Assembly (NCBI GenBank): GCA_012184525.1
Contig: WOFQ01000012.1
Span: 765,369 to 829,368, forward strand
Source: Xenoacremonium recifei
Taxonomy: Eukaryota > Ascomycota > Sordariomycetes > Hypocreales > Nectriaceae
DNA length: 64,000 bases
Direction: 5' to 3'
Position 1 is the stretch's first letter. Each line of letters opens with the position of its first letter. The position numbers were made by a program, and so were the translations under genes. The notes under the pieces are model-generated. The model was not told the origin of the DNA and did no database searches. It was given only the letters and a program-made list of their open reading frames with translations. Of the stretch, positions 1 through 11,881 are shown piece by piece.

Positions 1-437
1 ATACGAACAACCAAACTCCAACGCGACTGCTATTTCTTCCCGTCCCTTGAGCACTAGTAGAGTTCTGCGCAGCAAAGAGTCCTCGAGGGTCGTTGAGGAC
101 CTGAGTCTCACCCTCAAGTCTCTCGCTCCAGACAGCACGGGTACTCGGAATACGAATAAGCCCTGTTTGATCGCGGTCGTTCTGCTCATATGTGCTCGCT
201 CAGCGGAGCGAGTCTTTACACATGTAACCCGACAGAATGAATACCATGTCGCCTAACTGTTGCCAACCAAGGGGAACGGATGTCACCCAGGACTAATTAT
301 CTTGCGATGTACAGATGCACAACATCAGAGTTTGCAAAATGGCACTAGTTTCTTATCAATAGCTATCTTGATAATATGGTTCTAGTCATCTCGTCGTGAT
401 TCGATCTCCATTTGCGTGCATGGCAGTCATGCTGGCA
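1..437. other. Left edge, no gene recognised
   Basis: No convincing coding signal on either strand. A short open frame on the plus strand has no recognisable motif. This is probably the 3' flank of the dioxygenase gene that follows. Confidence 0.5.
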
Positions 438-1633
438 TTAGTAGGGTTTGACCCCAGCCAACTTCAGCAACTTGTCGGATAGCTCGGGCTTTTCCAGTGG
501 CTCACTTCTATTTCTTGGATCCACTGTCCCGTCTGGGAGACGAGCGAGCAAAGATCTTGGGAAAATATTATCGTGGGCCCAATGAGTGGTGGCTCCGTAG
601 TGAGAGAAGACGTGCCTCTTTGCCTCCAAGGTCTCTGGTGTCGCTAGTCTAGCAGGCGAATAACAGACATATATGACGGTTCTGATAATCTGGCTATCCT
701 CTGTTGGTTCCGCGCCCCAATGAACTGTTCTGCTATCCCAAAGGATAAGATCGCCAGGTTCGGCGTGGACTTTGATGGGATGAAGCCCCTTCTTGGCCCA
801 CCATTCCATCTCTTTGTCATTAAATCGACGCCAATCCTTAGTCTCCCAGGAGGTGGGATCTGTCTGAGTGTCGAAAAATTCGTCTTGCAGATTGTTTGAG
901 AGTGGGATAAGCATAAGACTTCCATCGTCAGGCCCAGCATGGCTGAGGTTAATGATCCCTTGGATACAATGAACTCCTCTCTTTAGCGGGGATTGATCGA
1001 TGTGCGGCCAAGGGGTGCGAGCCGGCTTGTCTTTGCGATTCGGTAAAGAGATATTGAGTGAATCAAAAGAAACCAAAAGCTTATAAGTCCCCCATATTTT
1101 TGCAAAACAGTTAATTACTTCTGGTTCCATTCTCGCATCCCACATGAACTTTTCGTGAACAACCCCATAATGATCGAACGTATTGATCTTGCTTTGCACT
1201 GGAAGGTTTTCTGTCTTCCAAGTATCAGGGTCATTGAGATCAAGATCCGGGCTGAAAGACTTTAACCAGTCAAAAGCTTTCTGTTGGTATCGTATGGCTC
1301 GATTATGAGGGATCGCCTGCTTGACTACGGCATATCCCTGGGCCGCCAAGTCATCACGAAAATCACCATGTTGTCCTTCAAGACTGGTTTGGTGTGAGTG
1401 AGTCACAATTAAGTGCTGGGAGATTGTCAAACTCAATCCTACCTTAATAGCCCTCGAGTGAGCGGAGGAATGGTGGCAGTCATCGATGGCATGACAGTAG
1501 TAGTGTGAAGATAAGCCCGCAAGCGTTCTGGCCTCATAGGGAAGGGTCGCAAGCCGACTTTGGTGAGTTTCATGCCTTTCTTCATAAACATGTTCGATGT
1601 GGATGAATTTGAGGTCTTAATCCATAGTGCCAT
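438..1633 (-). CDS. Phytanoyl-CoA dioxygenase (PhyH) family protein
   Basis: Two exons, 1633-1443 and 1383-438, flank a 59-bp intron that starts GTAGGA and ends CCAG. Joining them gives 378 aa. Without the intron the second exon would begin with an unrelated short leader. The fold is that of non-haem Fe(II)/2-oxoglutarate oxygenases. The proximal metal ligands appear as the HxD in WPHIDQS, and the distal His lies in RTVHWG after the jelly-roll strand GDLILWDS. A basic residue able to bind 2-oxoglutarate follows in IIRTVIYVC. Family members hydroxylate acyl-CoAs or small molecules. The substrate here cannot be inferred and the neighbours give no pathway. No signal peptide is visible, so it is likely cytosolic or peroxisomal. 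Confidence 0.85.
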
Positions 1634-2835
1634 TGACCTAACGGAGGCACCATCGACTTGTCAGGTCTCATGACACTCCTTAAGTAGATCATCCCTAAAT
1701 ACCGAATTATCATTTTCAACATCCGTTATCCTCCAACTGTGCATTGCATTCATTTACGTAGCATGTTGTCGACGATTTTGCGAGATCGTGGCCAGGCGGG
1801 AAACATTGCCGCCCTTCCCGCCGAAAGCCTTGCCACAACGTTTCCGATGTAGCCGATGAAGATCTTTACTCCAGCTAATTTGCGGGATTCTGCCATCTGG
1901 AAGCCTGAGTCATACCTAGAATCAGCCCATCTCCCCCGTTAGCAAAGCTAGATCAATGTTAGCCTTTACTTTTCAATAATCTTGACTTTATTCGGTAAAT
2001 AAATTCTCTTCTGCTGTTTTCTTATTTGTCCGCTCTCAAGTGAGTGAGGATACGGAGCCGCGGTAATAATACCGCACTTGAAGCTAGGTGGCACTGGTCA
2101 AGTCTATCCTGAAGCAACCAAGCTGAGAGTATACTTACACCACACCCAATTGCGATAATTTTTTTTCTTCCAAGATCACTTATATTATTCGGATCTTCTA
2201 CTAAGACCGCCTTCAGATTTCACGTAAAATCAACTAGGGACCTTCATTGTACTCTCAATGATGGGTGGTTGGACTTAGAAGGAAACAATAAACTTAGATA
2301 TAAGACGTCCTCTCATTTACTAGTAGACGGAGTCCAGGGGGTTTTACTCTTTCTATCCAGCTTTGTTCTCCTAAAACACTTAAGTTTAGCATCGATAACA
2401 TACCTACAGGTTACTGCCGGTTGTATTAATACCCGGCACGAATTGATGTTTATTATGATCGGAAAGGGACCTGCCGTACGGGTGCGATCTTTGCAAGTCC
2501 GGGGTTTAGTGAGGAAAATGACATTAGAACGGGCTCCGGAGGATTTCAGAACTTATTAGTACTTAGTAAGTATTCCTATAATAATTATGTTATATAAGAA
2601 ACATTATAAATAAAATTAAAAGAGTCGTAGTGGTGATTTGCAATCCTTCTGTGACAGGCTATAAAGATCGCTGGCGGAGATTAGCCTGTGATTGGGTGAC
2701 GACTAGTAAGTGGTAAGCACAGAGCCGGCCTACAACTCCGAAAACTTCCTCCTAAAACGACGAGAAGCATCTTCGCTGTACCTCTCTCGGATGGAATCCC
2801 TGGATTTGAGACGAGCCCAATGCTTCTAATTCCGA
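1634..2835. other. Long intergenic region, partly AT-rich
   Basis: About 1.2 kb with no supportable gene. The part from about 2140 to 2640 is visibly AT-rich and contains only a short plus-strand open frame of odd composition. It could be a mutated old repeat, but I see no terminal repeats or transposase motifs. Confidence 0.4.
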
Positions 2836-3035
2836 CATGCCTCCACCGAGTAGCGCAGACGGTCGCTGACGTCTCCCAAAACGAGCATCCCGACCTCGCA
2901 AATCGCGATGCGTCACCAAGGACGATTGTGAGGTCTGCACTATGTACGAACTGCGAGAGTCAGACTGCACATACAGCCGTTCTGATTCCTCTCACAGCCA
3001 GCGGAAACAGTAGTTATCGCGACCAGTGGCAATGA
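2836..3035 (+). pseudogene. Relic of a Zn2Cys6 DNA-binding domain
   Basis: One plus-strand frame (codons from about 2882) reads RPRKSRCVTKDDCEVC, then MYELRESDCTYS. This resembles the second half of a fungal Zn2Cys6 cluster followed by the usual CTYS. The first Cys pair is absent, a stop lies just upstream, and no transcription-factor body follows because the frame closes soon after. It looks like a decayed regulator fragment. A chance match is possible because only four of six Cys are present. Confidence 0.3.
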
Positions 3036-3838
3036 TCACACACAGGAGCGACCAGCAGACACGAGAGGAGCAGAGCTCGTAGCAGGCCAAACATCCTCCG
3101 ACGGTGTGAAGGCTCAGTGGCTTTGTACCGCCGTCGTTTGTCTGGGCCATGGCACTCTCTCTGGGAAACAGTCTCGTGATGAGAACCTTGTCACCAATGA
3201 AGAATTCGACAATATCGTAACCAATGAGAAGCCTCAAGTGTACTTCTGTGTCGGAGAAGTGAATGGGCAATCCATGGAGGAAATTGAGAGTTTCTTCCAG
3301 AAGGTAAGGCTTTCGAAGCAATCAAGTATCTCAAAGTGCAATAATAATTCGATGGAAACAAAAAAAAAAATCCCGTCAAATAATGGTCGAAACAACCGCG
3401 CATTGACCATGAAGCAGCAACTTGCCAAGCTGATCCTGGGCGCATTGAAGCGGGCGAAAGAAACGAGGATCTGGTTGTGAAGACAGAACATGCCTAAGTC
3501 GTGAGTGCAGGCTTAGCGCCCACGATTAAGGATATGACAGAATCATCGAAAGAATTTTGGATGTTGGATATGACACTTGAAAAAAAGGAGGCTGTGAATG
3601 GCCATCGATAGAGAAGAGGAAAGACAAACATTGTAGGAGACGGGGTGTTATTGGCTGATAAGTAACAATCCATCCGGATAATCCTGGTAAATAGCACTTG
3701 TTGTAAAAGCGAATCAACTTCTTGTGTATAGCCTAAAGCAGGCGAAGTCCCCGACCGTTCCGGGCGCTGCAACGGTGACATCAGATCATCATTCTTCGCC
3801 CTACGGAGTACGGTAGTCGGTGCAGCCGGGTTTCAAAC
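3036..3838. other. Intergenic, no gene supported
   Basis: A plus-strand open frame at 3106-3480 matches no family I know. It may be part of the decayed regulator just upstream. Nothing else is visible apart from the palindrome TACGGAGTA at 3802-3810. Confidence 0.35.
3802..3810. repeat. Copy 1 of palindromic 9-mer TACGGAGTA
   Basis: Exact match, intergenic. Other exact copies, in either orientation, are at 29702-29710, 32171-32179, 34115-34123 and 39397-39405. Function unknown. Confidence 0.6.
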
Positions 3839-3893
3839 ATCTGAGCTTCCATCTGAGCTTCCATCTGAGCTTCCATCTGAGCTTCCATCTGAG
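3839..3893 (+). repeat. Tandem 12-bp repeat, 4.6 copies
   Basis: The unit atctgagcttcc occurs four times exactly (3839-3886), followed by a partial fifth. It lies 27 bp upstream of the hydrolase start codon, so it would fall in the leader or core promoter of that gene. Confidence 0.9.
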
Positions 3894-3919
3894 AAGTCTC
3901 AGAATAAAACACTAGCAAA

Positions 3920-4750
3920 ATGACGGTCACCTATATCGAAAGTGAGGGAGGCAAACTGGCAGTAGAGGTTGACGGGGAGGGTCCTCTCATCGTTTGCTCC
4001 CCTGGGCTGGGCGACACTCGCGACGCCTACGAACCCGTTGCCACACAGCTTGTCGCGGCTGGATACCGCGTAGCCCGAGTCGACCTTCGCGGCCACGGTG
4101 ATAGCTCGACCGGCTTCCCTTGCTACGGAGACGAAGCAACCGCAGAGGATTTGTTGACCGTGATTGAGTCGCTCGGAGGCGGCCCAGCAGTCCTCGCCGG
4201 CGCCTCCATGTCTGCAGCCGCTGCGGTGGTCGCAGCAGGCCGCAACCCCGATAAGGTTGCTGGTCTTGTTCTCTTGGGGCCCTTCCTTCGAAATGGTCTG
4301 GGAACTATCGGGCGCTGGGCTCTACATATCGGGCTTGCACAACCTTGGGGTCCATGGGCCTGGCGTTATTACGCAGCAAAGATGTGGCCAGGTCTTGGGG
4401 ACGTGAAGGCGCAGGAACGAGCAACCCACTCAACAACACTGCTGACACGCCCTGGCCGTTGGGAAGCATTCCACGCGTCCTCGGCCGCAGATCACACTGT
4501 CGTTGCTCCCTGGATCGAACGCGTGAAGGCGCCTGTTCTCGTAGTCATCGGCGACTCGGATCCGGACTGGACAGAGCCCTTGGAGGAAGCAGAATGGGTC
4601 GCATCGAACTTCGATGGTGCCGAGACAGTTGTGGTGCAGGGTGCTGGGCACGCTCCTATGTATGAGTGCCCGGACATTGTCGGTCCAGCTTGGTCAAATT
4701 TTGTTCAGAAGATTGAGGGACCCTTTCGAGGCATTAAGAAAGGAATCTGA
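3920..4750 (+). CDS. Alpha/beta hydrolase
   Basis: Intronless, 276 aa. The fold signature is complete. The oxyanion segment is SPGLGDTRD (residues 27-35), RGHGDS follows near 57-62, and the nucleophile elbow is GASMSA with Ser96. The acid is an Asp in VIGDSDPDW and the catalytic His lies in GAGHAPMYE near the C-terminus. There is no signal peptide, so it is probably cytosolic. The substrate is unknown; relatives include lactonases, esterases and bacterial haloperoxidase-like hydrolases. The gene is clearly GC-richer than its flanks and has many Ala/Gly codons, which together with the lack of introns would suit an acquisition from bacteria (inference). The start is the first ATG after the repeat. 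Confidence 0.85.
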   Translation: MTVTYIESEGGKLAVEVDGEGPLIVCSPGLGDTRDAYEPVATQLVAAGYRVARVDLRGHGDSSTGFPCYGDEATAEDLLTVIESLGGGPAVLAGASMSAAAAVVAAGRNPDKVAGLVLLGPFLRNGLGTIGRWALHIGLAQPWGPWAWRYYAAKMWPGLGDVKAQERATHSTTLLTRPGRWEAFHASSAADHTVVAPWIERVKAPVLVVIGDSDPDWTEPLEEAEWVASNFDGAETVVVQGAGHAPMYECPDIVGPAWSNFVQKIEGPFRGIKKGI

Positions 4751-5747
4751 GCAGCATTCCAAGGCGATAAAGAGACGCGTTGGTAGCGTACGCGCCACAA
4801 TGACCGGCATAATTATTGCATTCACCCATTGATGAGATTTGCGCAAGGCCAAGAAGACTTCCAACGTGTCGTTGATCGGACCGGTTTCGCGTAAATTGCA
4901 TCCGAATTAATGACTTTTTGATGTATGTGGGGTGGTATTGGCCTGTATGCTTTCACATTTGAGTTGTCTAAATTATCCATCTTTAAACGTTGTCAATCTG
5001 ATAGTGTGTGAAGCCCAAATACACATTCAAACTTCACATTTCTCCTTTGTAGCCTTCGAAGGAAAAGTCAAGCTTCGATACGTCTAAAGAGTAAGTTGAA
5101 ATTACATCTTGAAATCTTGAGTATTTTACTGTTTTCCACTCTCGCGTTTCCGACAGGCTTCACTTCGTAGCCTACCCTAGAGCATCCGGGCGGTCAAGCC
5201 AGAGGCCGTGAAAGCTTAGTCGACAATTTTGTCGTGCGATGCTCTCACTTCCTATATTCGAGACCCTTGGGTGTGCATCCGATGCAACCTCAGCTCAATT
5301 CTTCCTTGGATCGACGGGAGTGGCGAGTCGTTTGCGAGGTTTGTAGAGCTCACCCGCTGTGCAGCTTTGCAAAGAAACCAGGTCCACCCACAGTGTGTAC
5401 CTGGTCTAAAGTAGCCTCTTGTTGGTGGAAAGCTCCGCCACGACATTGGCCCACTTGAGCTGGCATCAATCCGCTGGGTATTCCTCTTGAAGAGACCAGA
5501 TCCGATTCTATTCCGTACAGGACAATATAATGAGATTTTCATCTGATATTGTGGGTCTGCAAGCTAGCATGAGCTTGGCGAATGGCTCTGTAGTGTGAAG
5601 TTGGTATAAGACCTTCCAACGCCCGAAGCTTGTGGTGGTGTTTTGGTGTCATCCCTAAAATCGCTTTTATTGCTTGTCTCGGATTGCTTGTCTGCCGAGT
5701 CATTAGCATTCCCTTGCAAGACTCGGATACACACCACAGCCGTGAGA
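4751..5747. other. Intergenic, no gene recognised
   Basis: About 1 kb between two plus-strand genes. It holds only short overlapping frames without motifs. It presumably carries the 3' region of the hydrolase and the promoter of the MFS gene. Confidence 0.45.
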
Positions 5748-7433
5748 ATGCCTCCAGCGTTAAGCCAACACAACAGACATGACCCCGACGATGTTTCGTC
5801 AGAGTCATCGGACTCGACACCACTGCTTCAAGAATACGCAACCCAGGAGCCTCCACCAGCACGACGGGAAATTGTGTCCTGGGCCTCAATTCCGAGAAAA
5901 GGCCAACTGGCAGTCATTGTGTTAGCACGCCTGGCTGAGCCTTTGAGCGAGCGATCTCTGACATCCTACTTATTCTTCCAACTCCAATGGTTTAATCCTG
6001 CCCTCGATGCGTCCCAAATTGCGAAGCAGGCAGGATATATTACTGCCGTTTTCGCTGCCGCTCAATGTTTGACTTCTATGTGGTGGGGATATGCAGCTGA
6101 TCATCCTCGTCTGGGCCGCAAGAGAGTCTTGATTCTGGGCCTCACCGGCTCTACTTTATCCGCGTTGGGAATGGGATTCTCGAGGTCCTTATATGCAGCG
6201 TTCTTCTTTCGGTTTGCGGCCGGTGCGTTGAATGGCAATGTTGGAGTGCTGAGGACCATGGTTTCCGAGATCGTAGCCGACAAGCGGTGCGTTGAGCCAT
6301 CTGATAAGGAGGAGGCTATTGAGCAGCGCTGATTTCATTACAGATACCAGCCAAGAGCCTTTTTGATCTTGCCCATGTGTTTCAACGTCGGTGTCATTAT
6401 CGGGCCCCTTCTAAGTGGCTACCTTGCAGACCCTACTCGTTCACTCCCAAGCATCTTTGGCCCAGGTTCCTTCCTGGGAGGCGAAACAGGCGTTGAATGG
6501 ATGAAGAGATTTCCATATGCGCTTCCAAATCTACTCTGTGCTTCAATCTTGAGCATCGCAGCTCTTGGCGTCATCTTTGGCCTTGATGAGACTCATCCGC
6601 AATTGCGAAACCGTCCGGACCCCGGGCGTAAACTCGGGAAACTCATTATACGAGCCATTCTAAGGAGAAAGGAGCCAGAGTTCTCATATCAGCCAATAAA
6701 CAACACTCGACTTGCCATCGACGATGTGGACGAGCTACCCGAATCACCGCTTAAAGCTAGAGAACGAGCACCTATTCGCGCAATTCTGACTCGAAAGGTG
6801 TGTCTGAACATGCTTCAGCGGTTTCTCCAGTCTGTGCATGTTTCGGCATTCAACTCTATCTTCTTTAGTCTCTTGCCGACGCCGAAAGCAAATCGAGCTG
6901 GCTTCAGATTGCCGTTTCGTTTTACTGGTGGCGTTGGGCTTTCAAGCGACAAGATCGGCTTCGCTAACACCACAATCGGCGTAATTGGAATCCCGCTACA
7001 GCTGTTTCTCTACCCAAGACTCATCGGGAGATTGGGTGTCCGGAGATCGTACTGCTTGTTCCTGCCACTCAGCATTGTGGCATATTTTCTCCTGCCTTAC
7101 CTGGTTGTCTTGCCAGACAATGCGGCTCTGGTGTGGACATACCTCTCAGTGGTGCTGACAATGCAAGTCATGTCGCGAACTTTTGTCAATCCAGCAACTT
7201 TACTGCTGGTAAATGACTCTGCACCCAGTCCGAACTTGTTGGGGACTGTTCACGGCTTAGCATCCAGCATATCGAGCGTCGCCCGGATCATGGGTCCGAC
7301 AGTTGGGGGCCTGATGCTTGGATGGGGTCTTGCCCACAACTTTGTCGGCCTGCCCCTCTGGATATTGGGTATTGTGGCTGTGGCAAACTGGGTGGTCCTG
7401 TGGTGGATTGAGGACGTGAATCTCTCGCACTGA
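5748..7433 (+). CDS. MFS transporter (ZIF/YCR023C-like)
   Basis: Two exons, 5748-6286 and 6344-7433, with a 57-bp intron (GTGCGT...TTACAG), give 542 aa. An open leader of 35 codons upstream was rejected in favour of ATG 5748, which starts an acidic, Ser-rich cytosolic tail typical of the group. MFS motif A is intact as GYAADHPRLGRKR between TM2 and TM3. The rest has alternating hydrophobic segments consistent with 12 TMs and a long central loop around residues 300-370. It resembles the fungal group related to yeast YCR023C and the plant zinc-induced facilitators. The cargo is unknown. The downstream ferric reductase on the same strand raises a metal-related role, but this is only association. 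Confidence 0.8.
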
Positions 7434-7875
7434 TTCGAGGATCATTGCGCGGTATTTCCGTTACCGGATCCAAGGGATTCACCTCAGGCGAGTCGGCATC
7501 ACTAGGATCAAGTAGTTTCTCACTGTGAAAATATTGAGTGGGCCGAACCCCTGCCATTCAGGCCAAGACAAGATTTTGCTTTGCAAACGCGGGCTGGTGC
7601 AAGGTAGCATCAACGTACGGAATAGAGTTTGAGGTTAATAAATGCCGGTCTTCTTATGAGCTATTATGTATTATCTGATCGCAAGGAACTGTTATCTGAT
7701 CCCATGTGGAGTGTGTTAGTGAGCCGTGGATGAAGTGTCGCCTCGGGTGCGTGGAGCGAGATCGGCGGCTGTTGATTATCTTATCAATCTCATCTCGGGA
7801 CCCATTATCGTCTCCTCAGAATTCACTTCTCTCATTCCCCTCAATGCAAGGCGTTGTCTGTTATGCGATTACGGA
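7434..7875. other. Intergenic
   Basis: 442 bp between two co-oriented genes. No gene seen; it probably contains the promoter of the ferric reductase. Confidence 0.4.
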
Positions 7876-9725
7876 ATGAAGTCTTTAAAGCCCCCAAGCC
7901 CGAAACAACTCAAAAACGAGAAAACCTTGAAAATTTACGCCGGTTTCCTTTGTTGTCTCATATTTGTGACTGTTGCCGCTCGCTGGCTGCAAAGGGATTG
8001 CAGCAGAAAAACAATATCTCCGAAAGAGGCTCAACGCTTACGTGGCACTCTTCGCAGACTCTATCTCAACATATTCAGGTGCACCGAGAAGTCCATGTCG
8101 TCTGAGAATTTGTTGCTGACTGATATTCAGTAAGCTACGCAGACGCTTAACTTCGAAATGGCTTGGGCGTCCTTCTTCCGGGATTCTCCTTATTAGCGGC
8201 ATTTTTCTTACTGGCAATGCCATCCTGTCATCGAACATACTTGCCAGCCATCAGCTGAATCATTGGGCATCCAGACTCGGATGGTGAGAATTGAAGAATA
8301 CTCTGTGCTTTGACCTACGGCTTACGTCTTAAAAGGTTGGGAGCAGCCAACATGGCATTATGCGTTTTCTTCGGATTGAAAAACACGCCACTACCCAAGA
8401 TGGCATCTGTTGCACCCTCTTATCTAAATATTTTGCACCGCATAGTCGGATATGCCTCCGTATTCCTAGTGATATTTCATGCGCTCTTGTACACCATCTA
8501 TTTTGGCCGGCAAGGTCGCTGGGTAACCTTGATAGAAATGGACAACATAGCCGGAATCATTTCTGGAATAATGATGCTTATTCTTCTCATGGGTATTTTT
8601 AGGCATCGAGGATACGAGACGTTCTACTTAAGCCATATTCTGGGATTTGTGGCTGCTGTCATTCTCACTGCTCTGCATCGCCCAATCTGGGCGAAGAAAC
8701 TTCCGCTTGTGATGCTGTATGTTGGTTGTATCTGGCTATTTGATTGCTTCATTCGAGTTGCAAGAATGTCATACAACATGATCAACAATAGCGTCACATT
8801 ATATCCGCTACCCGACGGTGGGACAAGACTAGTTCTTCGAAAGTCACCTCTGGGAACCGCGGTACCTGGCTCTTATTGCTATTTATGGATTCCAAGAATT
8901 CGAATCTTTCAAACTCATCCCTTTACAATCGTTGATAATGGACCTTCGGGCTTAGAGCTCGTGATGAAGTCTCATCGAGGATTCACAAAAGCTGTCCATA
9001 GCTTTGCGAATGGTGCTCCACATCGTTCTGCTTGGGCATCGATTGATGGGCCGTACGGCTCGTTGCCAGACATGGAAGCGTATGATAAGCTTGTGTTTAT
9101 TGCAGGTGGCAGTGGAGCAGCTTTTACGTTTGGGTTGACGAATCACATACTTCAACGTCACGGAAGAGCAACACCGCAAACGATCGAATTCATCTGGGCT
9201 GTCAAGCGAAGAGGTACGATTTATTATTCTACACAGAAATGTTCTAACAGTAGTATTCTAGAGCATATTAGCTGGTTCTACGATCATTTGAAGAATTTTA
9301 CCTCGGTGGTGCAATCTTTTAATATTCGAATCTATATCACCGATGAACAGTTGATGGAAAGCTCAAACTACCCTGATCGGGCAGTCCTGGAGGACGAAGG
9401 GACTGAATACGAGTTAGAAACGACCTTATTATCCAAATTACCCGTCATTAGCTACGAAACCATTCCCGAACTTGAAGCCACCCGGATGCTATTGGATGAT
9501 TCAGCAGGTCGGTTGTCGGATCTTGGACAATGTTTCAAGTTCAGAAAGCTGGAAGTCGAGAGGATCATTCACAAGATGATTCGCACAACTGACTCTCAAA
9601 AACGAGTTCTGATAGCGACATGTGGACCAAAGACGTTGATGGATGCCGTTGCAGATGCCACAGATCGTCGGTGTTTGACCAGGCCTGATCTAAGGATAGA
9701 CGTTCACACTGAGGACTTTAATTGA
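7876..9725 (+). CDS. Ferric/cupric reductase transmembrane component (FRE-like)
   Basis: Four exons, 7876-8078, 8131-8283, 8336-9213 and 9262-9725, encode 565 aa. The last intron (48 bp) is a multiple of three and lacks a stop, so it could be mistaken for coding sequence. An N-terminal TM is followed by the ferric-reductase core with two bis-haem His pairs, each spaced H-x13-H (HRIVGYASVFLVIFH and HILGFVAAVILTALH). Next come the FAD-binding HPFTIV, the NADPH-binding GGSGAAF and the C-terminal CGPKTLM. The protein should move electrons from cytosolic NADPH across the plasma membrane to reduce Fe(III) or Cu(II). It lacks the long extracellular N-terminus and obvious signal peptide of some FRE proteins. 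The start is the ATG just before the first TM; an extra upstream exon is possible. Confidence 0.85.
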
Positions 9726-9934
9726 GATAATTCACACCAGTCATCTACATACTAAGAACAAAGTACTGCTTCTAGATTTATGTCATAACAGCGGTTATAA
9801 CACATGATTTTGTTGTATCGCGTCAAGGCGATGACAACTGAATAAAGTCTCTTGTCTGTGAACAATTTCATTGACTGTATTTATGCTAGGTACGAGAATG
9901 CCCATTCGATCTCCGGGTTTCGCACGTCGAAAAT

Positions 9935-11881
9935 TCAGAGCTTTTCGACATGATGTGAATCCTCCACAATATTCAAGGCTCCCTTCTTCAGCACAATATC
10001 GGAATCTTGATGGGCGAATTCTATTTGTTTTACTGTGAGCTACAACAAAGTATAGTCGACAGACGGAATCGAACTTACGATCAACCTTGGTGTATTTGAA
10101 CTTTCTCGCCGGAACGTGGTTATCAAAGAGGAGATCAATTTCTCCGAAGGTTCGATCCTTCGTCTCAGGGAGACGGAACCAGCACCAGATATTGCAAAGG
10201 AGGTTTGTTCCTGCATAGAAGAGACCAGTTTTGGCGCCCCAATTCCAGGCTACTATATGTCAGTAATTGTTTTTGACTAAGCTCATAACCACTTACATGC
10301 AGCTTGCACCATGCGAGGTGTCACCGAATTGCTGAATATGGCGGTAAGGTTATAAACAAAGCGCCCAATAACAATAGTCTTGTACCGTAGTCTTCCTGAT
10401 GGAGTCTCGGCGACGATAGGATAGCAAGCTGGCCCGACCGTGATCATGTTGCATAGTGTCGATATCACCAGCAGGATACCAATGGCTAGCTCCACGTCGT
10501 GGCCATGTGTAAAGCCAAGACCGCCAATGGCGATAAGACAACAGAACATGAAGGTCAATCCAGCCATGTAGATGGTAGCTCGTCCGACGTGTGGGAAAAG
10601 CAGCCAGCAGATAATACCTCCGATGATATAGCATGCCGACAGAGAAATGTTAACATCAAACGCCTGTGTCTCCGAGAAGCCGGCTGCTTCAAGAAAGACG
10701 ACAGAGTATCCGAGGATTGCGTTTCCGCAAAGGATCTGTGCCGCCCAAACAACACAGTTCTATGCGAGGATCAGTAATCTTGATGCAAAGGTTACTGAAA
10801 TAAGATATACTCACGATTTCGGTTCGACGCAGATTCGTTCCTTTAAAGCATTCTAGAAAGCTTGCACCCTCACTTTCCATATCTTCAAGTGTGGTTGTAT
10901 GCCTAATCAGCGCAAGCGTCTCTTCAACTTCTTGATCCACTGACGGAGATCCCTTTCTAAGTTGACGAAGAGACTTCCTCGCAAGATCAAGTTTTCCCCT
11001 TCTAACCGCGTTCCAAGGAGACTCGGGGGCCAAATAAGCTGCAATAAACAACGGGACCGGCCAGACCCATTGAAGGACAAACGGAAGACGCCACCCAAGA
11101 TCCCCATCGACCCCAACCATTGCTCGTACTACACCTGAGGACAGCAGAATTCCTGCTCCCCAACACATGCAAACGTAAGCTGTGACATAGGGCCTGAGGA
11201 TTGTTGGCACGACTTCGCTCGCATATGTGGTTGAGAGAGTCTGCAAAGGGTACATATCAGCACATAATTCCTATGCCGAGAAGATGCTAGGTTCTGGGCT
11301 TACCTGAAAAACACCCCAAGAGATACCACACATTGACTCTCCCCAAGCAAGAACAGGCAGAGATGGAGCGAAGACGGGGATAAAGATCATAACAGCCATC
11401 CAAGCCATAAAAAACATCAGGGTGTGACGAGATCCGAATCGATCTTGAGCATAAGCATTGACGAGAAGCCCAGCAAGCTGTCCAACCTGTGAGGAGTTGG
11501 AAAGCCCAGACTGCCATGCGGCCGTGATGATTTTCTTTCCAGTAGAGGGATCAGTAATCCCGAATCGGTTCTGAAATTGAGTCTGACCGTAGAACGAAGT
11601 AATCTGTGGGTAGATGCAAGATTAGAGATGTCAACTCGAGTTCGCTGACGCAAGCTTACAATGACCAAATCGTATCCTTCCATGATCAGACTTGTCGACA
11701 ACAACATGGCCCAGAAGACAGCCATCTTGTATTTTTTTAGAGCTTCCCATATTGTCAACTGCCGGTCGGCAATGTCGCTTTCTCTGGCGCGGTGTATCAG
11801 CTCGATGGTTGCCGGGTCATCGAGGTCGAAGCCTTGAAGCTCTCGATTGGTGGGCACGACTCTCTCAGCTTCTGTATGCAT
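9935..11881 (-). CDS. MFS sugar/alpha-glucoside-type permease
   Basis: Six exons: 11881-11660, 11603-11304, 11240-10815, 10759-10297, about 10249-10079 and 10020-9935, giving 555 aa. The acceptor of exon 5 is ambiguous by one codon. It carries sugar-porter signatures: ITSFYGQ in TM1, DRFGSRHT after TM2, APESPWNAVRRGK at the end of the first half, and PETKDRTFGEIDLLF after TM12. The family imports hexoses and disaccharides such as maltose with protons. Three CreA-type motifs lie 149-177 bp upstream of the ATG, suggesting glucose repression. It sits tail-to-head with a large regulator, a GH127 enzyme and a reductase on the same strand, so an L-arabinose-containing oligosaccharide is a plausible cargo (inference). 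Confidence 0.85.

Noticed and set aside
644..940. Minus-strand open frame inside the dioxygenase gene
   Set aside because: Another frame of a gene with clear PhyH motifs; no motif of its own.
3106..3480. 124-codon plus-strand open frame
   Set aside because: No recognisable family, odd composition and an internal poly-Lys run from poly-A; next to a decayed fragment, so not called as a gene.
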